A stretch of DNA of 64,000 nucleotides from Cepaea nemoralis. Taxonomy: Eukaryota; Mollusca; Gastropoda; Stylommatophora; Helicidae. Each line of letters opens with the position of its first letter. Positions within the stretch are counted from its first letter, which is position 1. Under the pieces are notes generated by a model, which was given only the letters and a program-made list of their open reading frames with translations, ran no database searches and was not told where the DNA came from. Positions 45,116-56,525 of the stretch are shown piece after piece. A program made the position numbers and the translations under genes. The DNA is taken from positions 1,179,001 to 1,243,000 of the forward strand of contig JACEFZ010017671.1 of NCBI GenBank assembly GCA_014155875.1. The letters run 5' to 3'.

Positions 45116-45734
45116 TTGACAACAATGTGTTTGAGTAATGTACAAGTCCCCACCTCAGTCCAGGGACTAATAAATACATGTGTTTAAGCAATGTAACATT
45201 TCCAGTTTGTTTCAAGTGACCATTAAATAAATGATTTTAAGAAATGTAAGATTTCCTATTTGATTCAAGTCACTAATAAATAAATGTGTTTTAGTAAAAT
45301 CAATTATGCCACTTGAGCACACTGACTAATAGCTGAATGTGTTTCAGTAATGTACATTTCTACAACCCATATACACATCCCTCCAAAACGTATGAGTGTG
45401 ACTGATACAAAAATAGTTATTCATTATTCTGAATCTAATTCTATTGTGTATTTCAAATGCACAAAAAAAAAAAAACATATATGGCTTAAGTTGATGAAAG
45501 TTGAAGACTAATCTGTCCTAATTGCCATTGTTCCAGGAATGATACTATAAAAGTAAATTATACCCGAAGTAAATATGCGACCTTTGTAGATTTGAAACTA
45601 TTTATACTTTGTTATGAGATTAATTCATTTTTAAAACACGGCAATCATGACTTGCTGGTCGATATTGTTGTTGCTTGTGTTCTTCTACTTGTCCTTCTTC
45701 TCAACGCATTATGCTGTTTCTTCATTCATCTCAT
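45116..45734. other. AT-rich spacer
   Basis: Contains repeated TTTAAGCAATGTA/TTTAAGAAATGTAAGATTTCC-like phrases near 45183-45260 and 45120-45150, suggesting a degenerate tandem repeat with a unit of 60-80 bp (TTTCAAGT...ACTAATAAATAAATGTGTTT). No gene. Confidence 0.45.
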
Positions 45735-48410
45735 CTCATCTCATCATGTTCCTCTTGTACCTTGCGGTGTCGAGGTGAAGTATAAGCAGCGGGAGAGTGC
45801 CCGCTTATGGACTTCATGTATCGATATTCCCATGGTCTCTGTTATTCCCTGCATCCATAGTTTACGTGGCGGCCTCTTGATCTGTTTCCCTCTGTTTGTA
45901 CATCATTGCTTGTTGTGGTATACTGTTAGTTGGTAACCAACTTGCATGGCCAAACCATTTGACTTGCTGTTTTCTAATAAAGTCTAGTGAAGCTGTAACC
46001 CCCACTTTAGTCCTGATTTCTTCATTTCTGATTTTATCTCTTCTTGATACATTGAGTATTCTTCTCAGGAATCTCATTACTGTTGTTGTAATTTTTCTTT
46101 TCTCTTTTTCTGTCATTGTCCAGGTTTGGATTTGGTAACATAGAGTTGGTAGGAAGATTGTGTTGTAAAGTGCTTTCTTAGTAGTTATTGATACATGTTT
46201 GTTCTTTAGTATTGGTGCCATTTGTCCAATGAGTTGGTTTGCCTTATTGAATCTATTTTCGATCTCATCTTCTGAGTTGCCATTTGATGATATTATACTT
46301 CCTAGGTACTTGAAACTCTTTACTTGTTTCATGGGATGTTCGATTAGGTAAATCGTTGTTGCTTTTTCTTCTTTAGTTATAGTCTGTACCTCTGTTTTAC
46401 TTGTGCTAATTTTCATGTTATGTTCCCTACACATTTCGTTTAGACTGTTCATGTGGTCTTGTAATTCAGCTTCTGATTTTGCTATTAGTGCATGATCGTC
46501 CGCAAACAGGAGTTCTCTAATGATTAGATTTGCAGATGGTTATTCTTCTGTGTTCTCGTCATGCGGTGTTCTTGCGGTCTCTGTTTGGCTGGTTTCTTTA
46601 ATATGTTGTCTATATATGTTATAAACAAGAGAGGGGACAGGACACAACCTTGTCGTACTCCGGATCTTATGGTGGAGGGTTCTGAGTGTCCTCCAGTTGC
46701 TCTCACTATGCATTCACTGTTGTTGTATAAGCTTCTACATAGGTTCATTAGATGTGTACTCACTCCATATTGTTTAAGGATTTCCCACAGCTTGTTTCTA
46801 TCTACTCTATCAAAGGTCTTTTCATGGTCGACAAAGGCTAAGTAGAGTGTTTCAATGAATTCGATTAATTTTTCTATAAGTTGTCTAAGAGAAAAAATGG
46901 CATCTGTGCATCCTTTGTTTTTCCTTAATCCAAGTTGTGTTTCGCTTAGCTGTGGTTCTATAATAGTGCTTAATCTTTTATCAAGAATTTTGCTAAATAT
47001 TTTACGGTATGACTCAACAGTAAAATCCCTCTGTATTGGGTACAGTCTCTTTTGCTGCCTTTGTTTTACCAAATTGGGATAATTATGGCGTTTCCCCAGT
47101 CTCGTGGTGTCTGTTGTTCTACCCAAACGTGATTGAATAGTCTATGTAGCCATCCTGTTCCTACTTCTCTTGCTGCTTTAATTAGTTCATTTGGTATTTC
47201 ATTTTGCCCTGGTTATTTATTCAATGGGGCTAATCTGACGGCTTCTACAATTTCTTATTTCAGTATGTCTGGTTCTAGTTCTTCGGTGGCATTTGTGTCG
47301 ATTTCTTGAATTCCAGTGTCATCTGATGGGATGTTGAGAAGTTGTTCGAAGTACTGTTTCCATCTTATTAGGATTTGCTTTTGTTCACTTACTGGTTCTC
47401 CATTTTCGTTGTTAATTATTTCATTTGGGTCAACGGGTTCTCCGCTGGTTCTCATTGCACTTATCTTCTTATAGAAGTTTCTAGTTGCCTCCTTGTAGTT
47501 TTTATTTAGAGTTTCTCCATACTCCTCCCAGTCTTTTTGTTTTTCTCTCTTTACTATTCTATTCACATGTCTTCTCGCTATTCTATATTCTATGTAATCG
47601 CATTCCTGTTTGCTCTTCGACCACTTTTTATATTTTTTCCTTTTTGTCTTTTACAGCTTTCTTTAGTAATGCGTTCCACCAACTTGTTATTTTCTTTATC
47701 CGCGTTTTTCGTTTTTTCGTGGTTCCACATGTTATCTTTGCAGTATTTAAAATGCTTGATTTGAACATCCCATTCTTCTTTCACTGTCTTTCTTTCTATA
47801 GGTAATTTTACAAATATTTCAGTTAGCTCTTTTTCATAATTTTCCCTCTTTGAGGTTTTTTAAGTTTACTGAATCGCATGACATGTATTTTCCTTGTCTT
47901 TGCTTCTTTCTACTGATGATTCTTATTGTGGCAACGACTGCTTTGTGGTATGTGTTTATACCTAAGTTGGGCACTGCCCTTGCATCTAATATATTTCTCT
48001 TTCTGTTATTTCTTGTTAATATAAAATCAATTTGGCTTTTAGTATCTAGATCATTCCATTTATACCAGGTGTATATTCGTGAGTCTTTATGTTTATAGAA
48101 TGTATTTGTTATTTAGAGGTCGTGTTGGCTGCATAGCGCTATCAGTCTACTTCCGTTATCATTTCTTTCATTATGTTGGTCTCCAAATGCTACAAGATGT
48201 TTTTCTATGCCCGCTCTGTTGTGTCCTAGTCTTGCATTGAAGTCTCCCATAACTATGATGTTGTCATGCTTATCTATTTTATTCAGCACGTCATGGATGT
48301 CTTCGTAGAATTCCTCGCATTCTTGCTCATTATTGTTTGTATTACAAGGTGCGTATATTTCTACATATGTTGTAATTGTTTGTTCTTTTTTCTTCAACAT
48401 GATATTATAA
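45735..48410 (-). pseudogene. LINE with endonuclease, RT and C-terminus, decayed
   Basis: A minus-strand non-LTR element. Endonuclease: TYVEIYAPCNTNN near 48350 and VMGDFNARLGHNR near 48250, then (shifted) the SQIDFILTR block near 48030. The linker frame 47566-47255 leads to RT: fingers in 47126-46524 with QLGLRKNKGCTDAIFSLRQ, LAFVDHEKTFDRVDR and SGVRQGCVLSPLLF; the YADD region near 46510 is broken. The C-terminal frame 46452-45862 has FKYLGSIISSNG, LCYQIQTWTM, RFLRRILNVSRRDKIRNEEI and VKWFGHA. It ends with a KLWMQGITETMGISIHEV tail near 45840 and a (GATGA)n-like 3' tail near 45733-45750. At least five breaks. Clade uncertain, RTE-like by motif. Confidence 0.85.
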
Positions 48411-48844
48411 TTATTGGGGTCATTATATGTGTTCTAGCAGGAAGCAAGCAAATTGATTTTGATAATGTGAAAACATATTGTATGCTTGTATAATATTAAG
48501 ATATAGTTTATTCTTGGAAAACTTTATTGTTTTTAAAATCATCATACGAAATATGTGCTGTCTGTGAAAGTCTAATGAAGCAGAAATGTTCTCCGATCCC
48601 CATATTTGAACTTTTCCCGCCTCTTCATAAGAGCAGAAATAGTGTAGAGAACTGGGTTGACAGCAGAGTTTATGGGAAGGAGGAGCACTGTTGTCCAGGC
48701 ATACATGTCACTGCTGACCTCATATCCACAAAGCGGCAAAAGCCCACAAGGGAAGCTAACAAAGAAAATTAGTCAAAAAACAAAACAAAAACAAGAGACA
48801 AGTGTTTTGTTACTGTTATATCTTCTGCTCGTCGTAAACGGTAC
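48411..48844. other. Intergenic DNA, nothing recognised
   Basis: Frames 48527-48772 and 48657-49091 (plus) have no recognisable domain; the second runs into antisense LINE sequence. Confidence 0.4.
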
Positions 48845-48846
48845 AT

Positions 48847-49107
48847 CAATCAATCAATCAGGTGACGTTTCCACAATGAAGGTTGGCTGCAATGGACCTC
48901 CACCAATGTCTGTCTCTTGCCTTGATTTTACATTCTTTCATATTGATCTTCGTTCATCACTTGATGTTATCTTCCCACTTGAATCGTTATCTGCCTCTTG
49001 CTCGCTTACCCTCATCCTTGCCTTCCAGTATGATTTTAACAAGAGTGTTGTGTCTTTTAACGTGGCCAAAATATTTCACTTGCCTCTTTGATTGATGATT
49101 GATTGAT
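48847..49107 (-). mobile_element. Short RTE-like LINE end with inverted simple-repeat termini
   Basis: On the minus strand a VKYFGHVKRHNTLVKIILEG block near 49080-49020 and an EGKRARGR block give the C-terminus of a LINE related to 18685-19149. Its 3' tail is (ATTG)n, seen as ATCAATCAATCAATCA at 48847-48862. Oddly, the other end (49083-49107) is also a TGAT/ATTG tract in the opposite sense, so the unit is bounded by inverted simple repeats. Confidence 0.7.
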
Positions 49108-49111
49108 TGAT

Positions 49112-49589
49112 CTAGGAAACGACATCACAGCATTCGGGGCATTCCCATAGGCGCTTCGTCCCCATCATCAGCAGCCAGCGAAGAGTTCCAACACCAATAG
49201 TATCAGAAGAAATCTGGTTATAAGCCCGTCTCACATTTCCCCTGAGCGTCGCACTTCGGCCAGATCCTCTCGTCACTCCTCGCTGCCTCATTCTTGCCAG
49301 ACCATGATGATCCGTTTGCTCCTCCGAGGTGTACACGTGCTCCTCCGAGGTGTACACGTGCTCCCACAAGGCCGCAACCACGTCTGCCTTGTCATGCATC
49401 AATACTCCACCAAGTTTTGCAGCCTCTTTTTTATTTCTGAAATACGACATATTCTTCTGTATATCCACATCTCCAAGGCCTCTGTTCGACTCTCTAGTTG
49501 CTTGTTGAATGTCCAGGCGTCCGCACCATACTGTAGTGTTGAATATACGTTGCATTTGACAATTTTCATTTTTAATGTGTTGTTAATCT
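49112..49589 (-). pseudogene. LINE C-terminal fragment
   Basis: The minus strand near 49560-49520 reads MKIVKCNVYSTLQYGADAWTF across frames, a form of the conserved LLYGxExWT block that follows RT, then QLESRTEALEMWIYRR. The rest is out of frame. A 21-bp tandem duplication lies at 49321-49341 and 49342-49362. No RT core is left. It adjoins the hAT terminal repeat at 49598. Confidence 0.6.
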
Positions 49590-49597
49590 CTCTAGAT

Positions 49598-50822
49598 CAG
49601 TGGTTCTCAACCTTCTTTGGGCCCGCCCTTTCACCATATGTTCAGACTGTCATCCCCCTCCCCACTTTCTAACATTGTCAGCCTCAAAAGGTGCATTAAA
49701 AATAACATGTCTATAATACTGAAAATCCTTACTTTCTTCCATAGTTGTACATAACCTTTACATGCAAAGATACATTTTATTGTGTAGTTTTATAGTTAAT
49801 GGCAAATGAATATGCTGATGGATATTAAAACTTAAATAAAAGCATTTTTATATTCGCAATATTTTATTAAAACACCGCACTAATCATATTACAATAAACA
49901 AACAGCTAAACGTCAAAGAACTGTAGCTTAATATGCGACACCAGAATGCCAGAAAATTGTGCTTCATCAAACAAAACGATCATTACAAAACCAGGATATT
50001 GTAGATTCGTAATTAACTTCATTTAATTGAAGATTGTAATCAATGGGAACACTGCGATTGTTTTTCCCGCAGGAATACTGAAATATGCGGAGAAGTGCTT
50101 GAAAGGGCGCAATAGAGATCATTTTCAACATCTAATCTATTACGTCGTTTCGTTTTAATTTCCAACAGAGCTGAAAAGCCTGACTCACAAAGATATGATG
50201 ACGCAAATGGAAGCAATGCACGGATTGCTTTTTCTGCCAATTTTGGGTAGGAATCGCACATCAAAGGCCAAAATTCCGTGATTGGTTTCTCATCGAACAC
50301 ATCTCTTGCTCCGGAATAATTTTTCAGCTCCAGAAATTCATCTTGACATTGGTTTCTCATCCAACACATCTCTTGCTCCGGAATCATTTTTCAGCTCCAG
50401 AAATTCATCTTGACAATCATCAGAAACTTTTTCAACTGATAATTTGAATGGGGTTCGCACCAAATCCAGCTCATCATCACTAAGTTCAGGAAAATATCGC
50501 TCAAATTCATTTTCTAGTGCTGTCAAATGCTGTGAAATTTCATTTTTATTTTATTTTGCAAATTGTAAAAGTACTAGGTCTTTACCATCAACAACGAGAA
50601 CGGATCACAGCTTCTCAAACATTGCAACATTTGTCATATTGAACATTCTTTTCCAGTTTCCAGCTTGCTCACAAAAGCTCTCAAGGCATCCACAAATTGT
50701 ATGATATTTCTATTCCTTCCTTGCATCTGAAGATTGAGTTTATTCAACTGCTCAAAAATATCAACTAAATAGGCAAGGTGCATGATCCATTCCTCATCAT
50801 CCAGCCAGGCGAAAAAGTCCAT
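49598..50822 (-). pseudogene. hAT transposase, C-terminal half, with terminal repeat
   Basis: The minus strand from 50822 reads DFFAWLDDEEWIMHLAYLVDIFEQLNKLNLQMQG-type sequence, then LENEFERYFPEL near 50505-50470 and, after breaks, EFWPLMCDSYPKLAEKAIRALLPFASSYLCESGFSAL (about 50275-50165), the C-terminal dimerisation region of hAT transposases of the ZBED/SCAND3-like group. A 67-bp tandem duplication (50282-50348 and 50349-50415) shifts the frame, and a stop lies near 50566. CAGTGGTTCTCAACC at 49598-49612 is a hAT-type terminal inverted repeat. The N-terminal half is cut off by the (TTC)n array. Confidence 0.85.
50282..50415 (+). repeat. 67-bp tandem duplication inside the hAT gene
   Basis: Two adjacent copies starting TTGGTTTCTCATC, with four or five differences between them. 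As 67 is not a multiple of three it breaks the transposase frame. Confidence 0.9.
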
Positions 50823-51046
50823 CTTCTTCTTCTGCTTCTTCTTCTTCTTCTTCTTCTTCTTCTTCTTCTTCTTCTTCTTCTTCTTCTTCTTCTTCTTCTT
50901 CTTTCTTCTTCTTCTTCTTCTTCTTCTTCTTCTTCTTCTTCTTCTTCTTCTTCTTCTTCTTCTTCTTCTTCTTCTTCTTCTTCTTCTTCTTCTTCTTCTT
51001 CTTCTTCTTCTTCTTCTTCTTCTTCTTCTTCTTCTTCTTCTTCTTC
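50822..51046 (+). repeat. (TTC)n microsatellite
   Basis: About 225 bp of TTC with a phase slip near 50902 and a TGC variant near 50833. On the minus strand it starts immediately after the stop of the LINE ORF at 51045, so it is that element's expanded (GAA)n 3' tail. Confidence 0.97.
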
Positions 51047-51600
51047 AGCATTCCGAGCCATTGAGGTTCTTTGCTGCAGATACAAGCCGTCTCCATTCGT
51101 CTCTCTGGTTGACCTTCTCTTGCCAGTCATTGATTCCAAGTGCTTGTAGGTCTGTATGTATATTATCTCCCCGCCGTCTTCTTGGTCTACCTCGGGGTCT
51201 ACGATCATTTATTTCCTGAGTGTAAGCGAGTTTTGTTTCCCTATTATCTTCCATTCTTTCTATATGACACAGCCACTGCAGTCTTTTAGCCTTCATGATA
51301 CCAGTGATTAGCGGGGACTTAAACTGATAATAAATGTCATTGTAGCTTCGTCTTTTCCACTTTCCGCTTAGTGTATCCCTAATGGGCCCAAAGATGCGTC
51401 TTAAGACTTTGTTCTCAAAAGTCTGTAACAAGGCTTCGTCTCCTTTAGTAGTACTCCAGGTTTCAGAGCCATACGTCACAACTGGTCTGATCAATGTTGT
51501 GTATATTGTGATCTTGGTGTTACGAGATAACGCATTTGATTTTAGCAGATGTTGTCGTGCATAGTATATCTTATTTCCAGAGTTAATTCTGGCTTGTATT
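51045..51600 (-). pseudogene. LINE RT thumb and C-terminus with (GAA)n tail
   Basis: The minus-strand frame 51494-51045 (149 codons, open) has RPVVTYGSETWSTTKGDE, KVLRRIFGPIRD, RLQWLCHIERMEDNRE and the RRPRGRPRRRRGDNI tail, ending NLNGSEC. This is the standard end of an RTE-like or related LINE ORF2, and the (GAA)n array follows at once. The upstream RT palm (51600-51878) is in a different frame after a stop near 51600. It is inserted in, or joined to, the hAT remnant. Confidence 0.85.
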
Positions 51601-52655
51601 TATTCCCTTATTATGTTGGAGCTGTTGAAGATTGTACCCAGGTATTTGTATGTTTCCGTTCTTTTAATGGTCATATTATCTATTTGTATGTGGCCAGAGT
51701 TTATAGCCATTCCTTCTCTTGAAATTACCATATATTTTGTCTTATCTTGGTTGATAACCAGCCCCATTTGTTGTGCTTTTTCCTTTAAGTGAGTCAATAT
51801 TTCTAATGTTTTCTGTTCATTTTCTCCTATAATATCTATCTGCATAACCCAGCAGGCTGGATGTTCCTCCAATAGCACATTCCTCCTTTACCTTCCTTAC
51901 AACTTTCTCTAGAGCCAGATTGAAAAGAGCGGCGATAGTGCATCACCTTGTATCAAGCCAGATGTTATTTGGAAAGGGTCTAATTTCTGCCTTTATATGT
52001 TACAATATTATGAGTATCTTCCATGCATAGCCTGGTCATGTTGATTAACTTCCTTGGTATTCCAAATTCCTGCATAGTATTCCATAGACTATTCCCATAT
52101 ACACAAACAAAAGCTTTTTTAAAATCCATAAAAATATTATGGTGATCACTTTTATATTCCCAATTTTTCTGTTATATGTTGGGTGTAACCTTTGTAACTT
52201 AGCATAGAAAGCTCGCTTAAGTTTTATTTTACATTTTGCCCCAACGAGAAAGTGGTCGCTGTGGCACTCAGCTCCTCTGTAACTTCTAACTTGTTGTATG
52301 TTTGATGCATTTTTATTGTTAATTAAAATATGATCTATTTGATTATAGGTTCTCTAGCCACATGTTTTCCAAATTTGTTTATGTATATCCTTTCTTTGCA
52401 GTCTGGTACTGCTGATCTGCAGTCCTGTCCTTTGGCTTCTGCTTGGTTGATGACTCTCCATCCATTATCATTTGAAGTTGTATGTAGGCTTTTCATACCG
52501 GGAACTTTTTTATGAGTTAGCTCTCTACCTATTTTTTGCATTGAAGTCTCCCAGATCATTATAAAAGTCTTCTTTAATATCATCTTCTTTCTCTTCAGCA
52601 GGTCCATGTACATTAATCATCGTTATATTTTTCCATTTACCTTTTATTCGTAATT
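51601..52655 (-). pseudogene. LINE remains: endonuclease and RT palm with internal deletion
   Basis: From the right: an endonuclease piece with INVHGPAEEKEDD near 52620, a FYNDLGDFNAK(I)GRE region near 52560-52530 and TSNDNGWRVINQAEAK near 52470-52430. Frameshifted linker follows to about 52200. The RT palm appears as ADDIT-deficient sequence at 51940-51850 and an open frame 51878-51600 with LGLVINQDKTKYMV and TYKYLGTIFNSSN. The RT fingers (GFR and SGVRQG blocks) are absent, implying internal deletion. The stop and frameshift load marks an old copy. Confidence 0.7.
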
Positions 52656-53700
52656 TTTGGCCATTCCCATTCTCGTTTTAATTTCTAATTCACCCGTGCC
52701 ATCATCTGTTATTGCATGTCCAAGATAGGAGAAACGTGTTACTTGTTCTAGTGTCTCCTCATTTATTGTGATTTTCATTGATGACCTTTCCTTTCCATTG
52801 CTAATTATCATAGTTTTAGTGTTTAAGATTTTTATATCTAAGCCACATTCTGCACTATGCCTGCTTGCATGTTCCACGAGGTTTTGTAACTCTTGTTCCC
52901 TTTCTGCTAGTAACACGGTATCGTCAGCATATTTTGGATTGTTTATGATTCTTCCATTGATATTAAGTCCTGGCAGTTCGACTTGTTTAAAAAATTTTTC
53001 AGTGTGTAGGTTGAAGAGGTACAACATGCATCCTTGTCGTACTCCTCTTTTTATCTCTACGGCTGACGAATAATTATTTCCGCGTCTAATTGACGCCACT
53101 CGTTCTCAGTACAAGTTACTAATAAGTCTGGTGTACTTTCCGTCTACTCCTATATCTTGAAGGCATGTGATTAGTCGTTCATGTTGTACTCTATCAAAAG
53201 ATTTCTTGTAGTTTATAAAATAAACATATATATTTTTCTGGACTTCTATGTATTTGTCAATTAACATCCTCAAACAGATTATTGCTTCTCTGGTGCCGAT
53301 GCTTTTACGGAACCCAAATTGTTCTTCAGCTACTGCTTCATCTATTGTATGTTGAATTCTTTCATTTATGACCTTTAGTAGTATCTTAGTTAAATGGTTC
53401 ATCAAGCTAATACTTCTGTAATCTTCACAAACAACAGCTTTTGTCTTCTTGGGTAGTGTTATGAAAATGGATGTTTTCAAATCCTTGGGACATACCCAAT
53501 ATTATATATATATATATATATCATCACATAATTCTGTGTTAGTATCAATGCCAAAGTTGGATAAGGATTTCATAATCTCTGTTGTTATCTTGTCAGGACC
53601 TACATCCTTTCCTTCTTTCATCTTTTTAATAGCCCTCTCTACTTCAGCCTTCAATATGTTTGGTCAATCATCAGTATTATGAAATGTTGGTTATTTCCCC
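52656..53700 (-). pseudogene. RTE-like LINE RT domain
   Basis: Minus strand: an EVERAIKKMKEGKDVGPDKITTEIM block near 53650-53590, then a short (AT)n insertion. The frame 53480-53106 follows with TLPKKTKAVVCEDYRSISLMNH, EQFGFRKSIGTREAI and YVYFINYKKSFDRV. After a stop at 53105, the frame 53099-52644 has EIKRGVRQGCML and KYADDTVLLAE near 52935-52905 (catalytic box intact), then FSYLGHAITDDG near 52720. It ends abruptly at about 52656, where an unrelated LINE piece starts. The thumb and tail are missing. Confidence 0.85.
53501..53521 (+). repeat. Short (AT)n tract
   Basis: About ten AT units within the LINE RT coding region; they break the frame. Confidence 0.95.
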
Positions 53701-54039
53701 TGCTGTCCCAGAATAAATCCTCTGTGCATTCTGTCCATCATTTTATTATGTTGGTATTATTAATTATATGTTGTCTTAGATTTATATTCTGTGACATGGC
53801 ATGGAAGATCACACATTGACATAATCAATGGAGAGAAGCAAAGAAAAGTTATAAAAGATAAACACTCCGACATAGTACTCCCAAACAAGACACATTGCGT
53901 TCATATAATATATATCAACATTGAACACAAATCAAATCCGTGATAATGAGAAAGCTGTGAATCGGGACAAAATAACTGAGGCAATGTTGCTTATTTGTGA
54001 CTTGTTTTCACTGAATTTTCTAAAGAAATAATCAGTTGC
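53701..54039. other. AT-rich spacer
   Basis: No feature recognised between oppositely oriented LINE pieces. Confidence 0.45.
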
Positions 54040-54560
54040 ATGGGCAACCCATGGTCTCTACAATTCAGCCCAGGCTTTGTGCTATGGAGAGGTAAACTTA
54101 GATGGATAGGACACAGTAAGATAATGCATGACAATAGAATACCAAAGGACATCATTTGTGGTGAATTACAGATAGGTCTAAGATCTCGGGGTCGGCCTAT
54201 ACTACGATACAAAGATGTGTGTAAGCGGGACATGACTGATACAGGTATTGATATTGCACCTTTGGGGGAAAATGCCGCTGATCGTGTTGCATGGAGGGTA
54301 AAGATTAGAAACGGAACAAAGACAAAGTGGAAAATGATTGCAGATAGGTCACACACCAAGCATGCTAGACGTAAGATGGTGCGTGATAGTGTAAATGATC
54401 ATGTGTTCACATGCATCAGTTTTATTCGAACATTAACAGCGTGAATTGGTATGATTAATCACATTCACTACGGCCATGGGTTTTAGTCTGTTTGAAGCAC
54501 AATGTAACAAACTATCATCTGTCAAGACGGCAAGGTGCCAGTGCAGTGCAATGCAATAAT
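54040..54560 (+). pseudogene. RTE-like LINE C-terminus and 3'UTR, plus strand
   Basis: Frame 54040-54444 contains KLRWIGHSKIMHDNRIPKD, ICGELQIGLRSRGRP, RYKDVCKRDMTDTGIDI and KMVRDSVNDHVFTC, the same C-terminal region as the LINE at 19520-20336. The zinc-finger-like tail is cut short at the stop at 54442. The 3'UTR keeps CAAACTATCATCTGTCAAGACGGCAAGGTGCC-like sequence (54510-54541), shared with the other copy. Codons upstream of about 54085 are probably flanking DNA. Confidence 0.85.
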
Positions 54561-55082
<522 letters not shown>

Positions 55083-55502
55083 ATCACATATATAACACAC
55101 ATAATAAAACATATAATCTTAGCAACGGCTCAAAAATATAATAAATAATAAATAACGTGTACTGCATATGTATGTGTGTCTGCATAATACTATTGTCATA
55201 AAATGATAAATGAGCCAAACGAGAAATCGAATTCTGATTAATTATTCCATTTTTATTGCATTGATGTGTCAACACCGAAATACAATTAGCCAAGTATAAA
55301 TGTCAAAGACGCATTATTTTAATATCGCGTTAGTCGACAGTGCTTTGATATTATTATTAATTTAACTACTTTCACTGTTATAGGCGCTGTATTGTTTCGT
55401 GTTCATCTTTAGAATATGCCAATAAATGTCACGGTCAGTGCGGCTGTTTCACACTCAGAATATGTTACGGGATTTCGTGGATCAGAAACATAGGTCGTGC
55501 TA
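55083..55502. other. AT-rich spacer
   Basis: No feature recognised. Confidence 0.4.
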
Positions 55503-55790
55503 GTCTCCAACCAACCATCCAATAAACAACCAGTGACCAACCCCCTAACTAACCAAACAACCAATCAAATAAACAGTCGTCCAGTCAATCAACTAAACAA
55601 GCAATCATTTAAACAAGCACCAGCCATTCAATCAATTAAGCAGCCAACCAAACAACCAAGCAGTCAACGAACCAACTGAACAATTAACCATCCAATCAAC
55701 CAAGCAACCAACCAACTAAACAATCACCAACCACCCAATCAACTAAACAACCAAGAAACCAACCACCCTAAAAAACAATCTGCCAACCAT
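55503..55790 (+). repeat. Degenerate CAACCAACCAATCAA-type tandem repeat
   Basis: Imperfect repeats of CAACCAACCAATCAACTAAACAA-like units with no G-rich interruptions and an approximate period of 4 nested in longer phrases of about 35-50 bp. The Asn/Gln/Lys/Pro-rich frame 55497-55679 is a by-product. Confidence 0.8.
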
Positions 55791-56300
55791 GCACTTCAGC
55801 TTTCCTGACAGTATATTTATTTGCATAATTTGTTGCAGTGAATATAGTGTGAAAGTAGCTACTGGATGGGATGGGGCGGGCGGGGGGTAGGAAGTGCGTC
55901 ATGACCTGCACAGTCAGCAAACCAGGGTCAATATCCGCAGAGAGCATTATTTTGTTCGGTCATTTAAGGGTCTGGGATCGATCTACATCATTGAAATGGG
56001 TAATAGATAATCGTCAGAACGTTCTGTAAATCGTTTCCGAAGGAAAGGCGACGAGGAAAGAAATTGGTCAACCCATTTCATATGTCGTGTGCTAGGATAC
56101 AAGAATGCTTAAAATGCCACGCCCCAACGACAGTTTCTGCCATGGGATTAGATTCAATATTACTACGTGATTAGAAAATAAGTAATTTCCTTCATTGTTT
56201 GATGTGCAAGTGTGATAGAAATCCTCTGGCCGTCGAGGAATCCGACTTTGTTTCGATAATAAAATATAGTCGATGGTTTGGTAGATAAACAGGCGTTTTA
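55791..56300. other. Intergenic DNA, nothing recognised
   Basis: A G-rich tract (GGGATGGGGCGGGCGGGGGG) lies at 55868-55887. No gene seen. Confidence 0.4.
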
Positions 56301-56307
56301 TACATCA

Positions 56308-56346
56308 CTAGCTGACCCGGCCCGGCTTCGCCCAGTCCCTGGCGGG
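56308..56346 (+). repeat. GC-rich CTAGCTGACCCGGC...GCTTCGCCC motif
   Basis: CACTAGCTGACCCGGCCCGG followed by CTTCGCCCAG is similar to a phrase that I know as a recurrent end of dispersed repeats in many invertebrate genomes. It directly precedes the (TCTA)n array. The element type is not determinable from this copy. Confidence 0.4.
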
Positions 56347-56347
56347 G

Positions 56348-56348
<1 letters not shown>

Positions 56349-56413
<65 letters not shown>

Positions 56414-56449
56414 ATATCTATCTAGCTACCTACCTACCTACCTACCTAC

Positions 56450-56484
<35 letters not shown>

Positions 56485-56524
56485 GCTACCTACCTACCTA
56501 CCTATCTATCTATCTATCTATCTC
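56349..56524 (+). repeat. (TCTA)n with TACC variant blocks
   Basis: TCTA units interrupted by two blocks of CTAC/CTACC near 56424-56450 and 56484-56503. A LINE begins at its right edge and the same repeat resumes beyond that LINE at 58181. Confidence 0.97.
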
Positions 56525-56525
56525 T

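Noticed and set aside
50765..51219. Acidic or Leu-rich proteins
   Set aside because: Translation of (TTC)n in several frames.
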